Of a stretch of 64,000 bases of DNA, positions 58,046-64,000 are shown piece by piece. Source of the stretch: Seminavis robusta (lineage: Eukaryota > Bacillariophyta > Bacillariophyceae > Naviculales > Naviculaceae); the NCBI GenBank assembly GCA_903772945.1, contig CAICTM010000221.1:25505-89504 (forward strand). Reading direction: 5' to 3'. The notes beneath the pieces are model-generated. The model was not told the origin of the DNA. It worked only from the letters and a program-made list of their open reading frames with translations, and ran no database searches. Both the position numbers and the translations under genes were made by a program. Each line of letters opens with the position of its first letter. Within the stretch, counting starts at the first letter, position 1.

Positions 58046-61000
58046 ATGAAGTATTTCCAAAAGAGCTCCGCGCTGTCGAAGCAGTCGGCGACCTACATGG
58101 ACCGTCTATCGGAGCATGCCTCGGAAGAGGAGGACGAGGCCGTGGGGGACCAATCGTCGCACTGGAGGGCCAGTACCACGGGCAGCAACGATGGGCCACC
58201 GGAGTCCTCGTCCTCCTTTTCCTTGGCGAGGAGCGAGACTCGCATGATTCGGAGATCCAAAACGATGTTGTTGGCCGTGGTGGCCTTGCTTGCGGTCGCC
58301 ATGGGCTGCGTGACCTACTACGTTGTCCGCTCCTCAGAGGACGCCGAATATCACGCTCGCGTAAGTGCCCCCCACTTGTTCTGGTACTGCCAGTAAATAG
58401 CTGCGTCACACTGTAGGAGCTTGGCGCGGTTCACTCACCTCTCTTGTATCGTGCCTTGCTTGTGTTGGCGCAGTTCCATGCCATTGCCAATGAGATTGCC
58501 GAGTTTGCCCAGGTCAAGACAGTCCACGTCTTCAACAACCTGGAGAACTTTGGGGTCTCCATGACCTCCTACGCTCAAGATCAGAACATGACCTGGCCCT
58601 TTGTGGCCTTTCCCGATTTCCAAGTCCGGGGAATCCTGTCCAATGAAGAAACTGGGGCCCACACTCTGTCTGTCAATCCCTTTGTGTATCCAAAGCAACT
58701 CGAAGTTTGGGGGCGATTCACACAGTACAAGAGTGACTGGATGGCCGAAGCTCATGTCTACGACAAGCAAGTCCACGAAGAGCTCTATGTGTTGGACCAT
58801 CACAATACATCCGATGCCCACCATAACCCCGACTTTCATTGGACCAAGGTGGGCATCACACCCTACATTTGGTACACGGATGGGGGCAAGGCGGACACCA
58901 ACTACACGGCACGCTATCCGGTGGAAGAATCCCTTCTCTACACACCCATCTGGCAGCGTGCTCCTCCCTGTGACTATCAGCCTCAGATCAATCTAGACCT
59001 CCGCAGCGATCCCGTCTTTCAGCGCTTTATCGATGGCATGATTGACACGGAACATGCTGTGATTACACAAGTCACCGATGCCACCTATTTGGATACCAAC
59101 TATGAATCCAGGTTCGACCCTGCCGAACAGGCTGAACCGCACAGCTACATTCTGGAGCCTGTCTATGACACTCTCACTGAGAATCGCACTATGGTGGCCT
59201 ATCTTTCTGCCTTTATGCGGTGGGGTGTCTTCTTCACCGATGTCCTCCCAGACCACGAGCAAGACATTTACGTCGTGTTGGAGAGCACTTGTGGACAAAC
59301 CTTCACCTACGAGATCTTTGGGCACAAGTCAGTCTATCTGGGAGAAGGCGATGTCCACGACACCACTGTGGACGAAGGTGGGCAGCTCTACGAACGATTC
59401 GAGTTTGCGCCCTTTTCGGCGTTGGAGCGCGAGGTTGGCGAACACGGGTTTTGTCACTATTACGCCACCATATATCCTTCCCCACATTGGAGAAGCAAGT
59501 TCTTCTCCAATGAGCCCATTGCGTATGCCTTGGGGGTTGTGGGCTGCTTCCTAATCACGGCCGCTGTCTTTATGCTCTATGACATGCTCGTCCAAAAACG
59601 ACAAGACAAGGTCATGGCATCCGCCAAGAAAACAAATGCAATCGTAACTTCCCTCTTCCCCGAAAACGTACGAGATCGACTCCTCCAAGATATCAACAAC
59701 GAGTCCGGTCCAGAGACTCCAGTGCGCGCCACAAATTCCAAGAAACGTGGCTCGTGGGCCGATCCTTCCAATGCCTTTACGGTGGGCGGTGCAGCCAAGG
59801 AAGACAACGACATTTCGAGTGAACGCATCTTTGGATCGAAACCTATTGCAGACTTGTTCCCTGCTACCACAATTATGTTTGCCGACATGGTCGGGTTTAC
59901 GGCGTGTAAGTTTGACTTTGTAATGGAAGGTCGTGGGTATTATCCGTCGGCTTGTTGACTCACGTCGATGCTGTCGATTACAGGGAGCTCTGTACGTGAA
60001 CCGGCTCAGGTCTTCTCCCTCCTTGAGACGGTCTACCACAGCTTTGATGTAGTGGCAAAGCGAAGGAGGGTTTTCAAAGGTTCGTGTTTCGTTGGCTTGA
60101 AAGTTGTGGTTCTCTTTTATTTCGCGCGTCTGATGCCTTGTCCTTTCTCTGTCCCTTGTTTCTTAGTGGAGACCGTGGGAGATTGTTATGTTGGTGAGTT
60201 TTGATCAAATGAACCACCAGAGTCGATGTGTTGCGCTTCAAAGGTGATTAATCTAACGTTCTGATCGTTGTTCTTCTTCTCCGAAGCCGTTGCCGGACTC
60301 CCCATGCCCAGAAAAGAACACGCTGTTGTCATGGCCAAGTTTGGTAAGTGCTTACAACATGTTGCGACAGCCCAGAACCTGCTACAACGAAACTGCTCTC
60401 TAACTGGACCTTTCATTGTTGCTTTGTAGCCACGGACTGCCTTCATCGCATGAAAAGCCTGGTCCATCAACTGGAAACTACTCTGGGCCCTGATACCGCT
60501 GACTTGGATATGCGTGTCGGGCTTCACAGTGGACCAGTCACTGCAGGAGTTCTGCGTGGTGACAAAGGTCGCTTCCAGCTGTTTGGTGATACCATGAACA
60601 CTGCCAGTCGTCTGGAATCTACTGGGTGTCCTGGAAGAATCCACATATCCAGAGATACTGCAGAGATTCTGGTAGCCTCTGGCAAAGATAAGTGGGTCAC
60701 CCAAAGAGATGACGAAGTCTTTGCAAAAGGAAAAGGAACCCTCCAGACTTACTGGCTTCGAATCCAAGCTGAATCCTGCAACACAGGTTCCAAGAAAAGC
60801 AACATCAGTACTACCAGCCTGGATGCAGAGCAAACACAGGCAGAAATTGCCAGGAAGAAGGCCCTAGCGCTTGGCCCAGCATTTGAAGAAGTTTTCGAGG
60901 AAACACCAGATACAAACTTTGATCTGTTGTCAGTCAAGAAACAACGTCTGGTGAAATGGAATGTGGAGATCTTGATCAAGATCCTGAGACTCATCATGGC

Positions 61001-62248
61001 AAGGAGAGCCTCATTGGAAAGTCCCAAGGAGATCTCCAAGAGAGCTTCCAAGAAAATCACAAAGCTCAATGGAACAGTCCTTGATGAAGTTGCTGATGTT
61101 CTGGCCTTGCCCCAGTTTGACGCCAAGACCTACCAGAATCACGTAGACCCCAACACTATCGAGATACCAGACACGGTTGTGGAGCAGCTCACTGACATGG
61201 TATCCAGGATTGCTTCACTCTACCAAGACAATCCATTTCATTCCTTTGAACATGCCAGCCATGTTACTATGAGTGTTGTCAAGCTACTAAGCCGCATTGT
61301 CAACCCCATTGAGGTGTCCACAAGAGAGGGCACCAATGATCAAATTGCTTCTGAGCTGCATGACCACACTTTTGGCATAACTTCCGATCCTCTGACCCAG
61401 TTTGCATGTATCATTTCAGCCCTGATTCATGATGCTGGTAAGTCCCTACAATTGTGATGCTGGCTGATCCTGTTGCACCCACACAATGTCATTTGCATGT
61501 ACACACTCACAACCAAATGTATATTTTGTTGTTTGCAGACCATCCTGGCGTTCCCAACTCCACTTTGGTGAAGGAGGAGCATCCTCTAGCTTCCAAATAC
61601 AAGAACAAAAGTGTGGCAGAGCAGAACTCAGTGGACCTGGCGTGGGAGATTATCATGAGCCAAGAGTACAAGGATTTGCAAACCTGCATCTGTGGCACCA
61701 AGGATGAGATGACCAGGTTCAGGTCCATCATTGTGAATGTGGTGATGGCAACTGACATTATTGACAAGGACTTGGGCGCTCAGAGAAAGGCCAGGTGGGA
61801 AAAGGCCTTTGCGGAAGACTGTGAAGAGATGGCCCGTGATCCTCTGGCCATCAACAGGAAGGCCACCATTGTCCTGGAGCATCTCATGCAAGCTTCCGAT
61901 GTGTCTCACACAATGCAGCACTGGGTTGTTTTCCGAAAGTGGAATGAGCGTCTGTTCAACGAGATGTACCAGGCCTTTGTGGATGGCCGCAGTGACCGGG
62001 ATCCATCCAAGGGTTGGTATCAGGGAGAATTGGGATTCTTTGACTACTACATCATTCCTCTTGCGAAGAAGCTTGAGACATGTGGAGTCTTTGGGGTTTC
62101 AAGCCATGAGTATTTGAGTTATGCTCAGGCAAACAGAAGGGAGTGGGAGGGCAAGGGTGAACAGCTAGTGAAGGACTATCTCTGGAGGTTTCACAACTCC
62201 AAGACGAATGAATGTGCTCATGCAGAATGTCAGGACAAGAAGGCATAG
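58046..62248 (+). CDS. Receptor-type nucleotide cyclase / phosphodiesterase fusion, copy 2
   Basis: Seven exons (58046-58360, 58474-59905, 59984-60079, 60167-60193, 60287-60343, 60430-61437, 61539-62248) give 1214 residues. The domain order is that of copy 1: TM1 (about 73-94), CHASE-like ectodomain, TM2 (about 453-478), class III cyclase with FADMVGF and VETVGDCYVAV, and class I PDE with NPFHSFEHASH, SALIHDAGD and ASDVSHT. Exons 1, 3 and 6 have the same lengths as in copy 1 (315, 96, 1008 nt). The ectodomain is clearly diverged, by eye roughly 55-60% identical, whereas the PDE exons are about 98% identical at nucleotide level. The chain stops soon after the PDE domain with a short Cys/Lys tail, without the acidic extension of copy 1. 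The intron-3 donor is GTTCGT, weaker than the others. It is likely a second receptor with a different ligand or expression (inference). Confidence 0.93.
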
Positions 62249-63082
62249 TTTTATTAATTTCATACGTAAAGTTCCATACTCTGTACTCTCTTCTAGTTTC
62301 TTTCTCTGCCATCTAGTTAGCTAGGGAGATCAAAATGAATTGCTGCCTGCCTGCCATGGGATTGACATGCAATTTATGTGCATCATGCGTGACATGATGA
62401 GGGAAGGAGAAGGACTAGGTAGCAGTAAAGATGATAGCATCATGACCACCCAAGCAAGGTTCACAATGGTGAAGGCCAAGTTGAGCATTGTCCGTTTCCA
62501 CATCCCCCTGTGGCCACTTGCTGGTGGCAAGCACCCAAAGTGCAGCCCACGAGATGAAGTCAGCCAAGCTGGGTGCGTAGGTCTAACAACAACACTGTTT
62601 GTTCTGCTTGCTATGGATGCGACTAGTCAAGTCTGCAGCGGCTTTGTGTCTTTTGTGTCTGTGTGCCTCATGTTGCATGTCCATGGGACGTCTGATTGAC
62701 ATGGCTGGCCGGAACGACGATGGGGGATGGGGGGAGAGATGTTCCCATGGTCTTTTTTCACTTTCTTCAGTGTCCATGAGCGAATTCAAAGCTTATGACT
62801 TGCACGTGCACCATAGTGGTGTGTTTCCTAGAGGCCGAAAAGGGGTGGAAGGCAGAAATTTGATTGGTCGATGAGTACCGAAGAACAACAAATACGTCAG
62901 GAAGTAATTTGAATTATTTAACGTACCATTTATAGAGATTACAGAGAAATGTGCTATCAAGTCCGAAATTTCGTGTTTCTAGAAGATCGAATCTCCGATT
63001 CCGTTGAAGATAGAGGACAATGGCGCTGGACGCTCGACAGTCATTACCATTACTCGCTCCTCGCTCAGCGAAAAAAGCGCAA

Positions 63083-63141
63083 TGGAGCAACCACCACCAC
63101 CAGCAGCAGCAACAGCAGCAGATGCTGCAGCAACAACAACA
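63083..63141. repeat. CAC/CAG/CAA triplet repeat
   Basis: An imperfect run of ACC, AGC and AAC triplets that reads as poly-His/Gln, poly-Thr/Ser or poly-Pro/Ala depending on frame. The three overlapping ORFs here follow from the repeat and are not called as genes. Confidence 0.8.
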
Positions 63142-63325
63142 CAAAATGGAGAGATGGCTGCCAGAGTCAGAATCGAAATCCACAGCAGAAGAGAGCATTC
63201 GAACTCGCCAGGAACAACAACCCAAGATCAAAGAGCGCGGGAAGAAGGAGCCCAAATGCAATACACGGCTCTAGCCTATTCGCGACTCGATCTTTTTTCG
63301 TTCATGACTGAGCTCTCGTGAATAG

Positions 63326-63419
63326 TCATTGAGACAGGTTCTCAATGACCGCTCTAGCATACTAGGTTGATGATGAAACATCGCTCTAGATATTTAGCCA
63401 GCGTGGATACTTCCACGCT
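63326..63419. repeat. Pair of perfect stem-loops
   Basis: TCATTGAGA-CAGGT-TCTCAATGA (9-bp stem, 5-nt loop, starting about 63327) and AGCGTGGA-TACT-TCCACGCT (8-bp stem, 4-nt loop, about 63400-63419). Between them the word CGCTCTAG occurs twice. They lie about 300-390 bp before the partial ORF at 63712 and could be part of its leader or of a transposable element's end. Function unknown. Confidence 0.7.
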
Positions 63420-63711
63420 ACTAGATAAATGCAGACAAATCTTCCACGCGTTCCGTTTTTGGATCGTGGAGTGAGTAGGATTGCCACCGCAACCTACTCT
63501 ATCACATTTACAGTCTCCCGCGGGGATTCAGATCTACGATCCTTTGATTGTGGATCTCTCTCGTTGATTAGTTTTCAAGCTTTCTAATCCTCTCATAACT
63601 TTCATTCTCTCAAACTCAAAACACTCGAAAGATCTTACACTAGCTTTTAGCGTAGTGCATTTTGTTAACAAACACAAATAGCTTTCAGCTACCCTCAACC
63701 TATTCCTCACC

Positions 63712-64000
63712 ATGAAGATTGCCAAAAACGCATACACCAGCTTCGAGTCTAAGCTGCGCGACAAACCAATCCTTCCTCTCATCGACCTCGACGATGAATG
63801 CGAAATCGAGATTCTCGCTCTACCACCTACAAACTTCGCACTGTTCCACAGATGCTACAGCGCCAAGTACACCTTCAAGGTCCAAATCATCAATGGATCT
63901 GAGACTCCACGTCAGACCATCAAGTGGGTGGACGCATTGGAGAAGGTCTTCGTTGGGCTCGCCATTGCTACGCCCGACAAACATAACCTCCTCTCTTTTC
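63712..64000 (+). CDS. Partial ORF of unknown function, cut by window edge
   Basis: The frame is open from an ATG at 63712 to the end of the window, 96 codons without a stop. It begins MKIAKNAYTSFESKLRDKP and contains the acidic stretch LIDLDDECEIEIL. Third positions are strongly C-rich, as expected of coding sequence. No signal peptide or family motif is visible. The preceding AT-rich leader with stem-loops and the lack of nearby introns would be compatible with a retroelement gag-like frame, but no long terminal repeat or primer-binding site was identified, so that is only a guess. The 3' part lies outside the window. Confidence 0.5.
   Translation, partial: MKIAKNAYTSFESKLRDKPILPLIDLDDECEIEILALPPTNFALFHRCYSAKYTFKVQIINGSETPRQTIKWVDALEKVFVGLAIATPDKHNLLSF

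Larger units (their letters stand above)
62249..63711. other. Intergenic with triplet repeats and stem-loops
   Basis: The first 600 bases include the 3' region of cyclase/PDE copy 2. A CAC/CAG/CAA triplet run at about 63083-63141 opens three overlapping frames, none with a supported start. Two perfect stem-loops lie at 63326-63419 (listed separately). No LTR boundaries or primer-binding site could be established before the partial ORF at 63712. Confidence 0.5.

Noticed and set aside
63004-63321. Gln-rich protein in the triplet-repeat region
   Set aside because: Three frames are open over the same repeat, none has a supported start or domain, and the stop follows soon after the repeat.

Overview
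The window looks like nuclear DNA of a diatom, most likely a pennate one (inference). It has eukaryotic genes with short GT-AG introns of about 65-155 bp, long gene-poor spacers, secreted proteins with (A)PTKAPT-type linkers, a DUF285/BspA-like surface protein, receptor-type nucleotide cyclase/phosphodiesterase fusions, and small foldback or MITE-like elements. No operons, CRISPR arrays, rRNA genes or convincing tRNA genes were seen. Seminavis robusta or a close relative would fit, but nothing in the sequence alone proves the species.

Layout. 1-11 kb: a class-C (GABA-B-like) GPCR on the minus strand (1311-5387), a type II membrane protein resembling a Golgi enzyme (6642-8177), and a two-exon CAF1/CNOT7 deadenylase (8796-10008). 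12.5-29.7 kb: one giant gene that I reconstruct as 19 exons in continuous frame (5257 residues). It encodes a secreted modular protein with PT-rich ends, Calx-beta-like segments and many RTX-like Gly-Asp repeats. 30.5-33.3 kb: a convergent minus-strand gene for a secreted GH16-type glucanase-like protein with four Cys-rich modules. 33.3-38.5 kb: mostly non-coding, with a foldback element built from 19 copies of a TAGTTTCACGCA-like word, a TPR-like protein gene (36073-37029) and a degenerate Pro/Gly/Thr repeat tract. 38.5-46 kb: an E2-like/F-box fusion, an FMO/Baeyer-Villiger-type monooxygenase, a membrane RING-H2 protein and a three-exon DUF285 surface protein. 49.4-62.2 kb: two tandem seven-exon receptor cyclase/PDE genes separated by a 4.3-kb spacer that holds a PIF/Harbinger-like MITE. 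The right edge cuts into an unidentified ORF preceded by stem-loops.

Biological theme (inference). Much of the window serves the cell surface: a receptor GPCR, two receptor cyclase/PDEs that would make and destroy a cyclic nucleotide in one polypeptide, a giant Ca-binding-type extracellular protein, a glucan-active secreted protein and a DUF285 surface protein. The strongest evolutionary signal is in the cyclase/PDE pair. Their PDE-coding exons are nearly identical, while the intron between those exons is unrelated and the ectodomains have diverged. One intron also sits 8 nt apart in the two copies.
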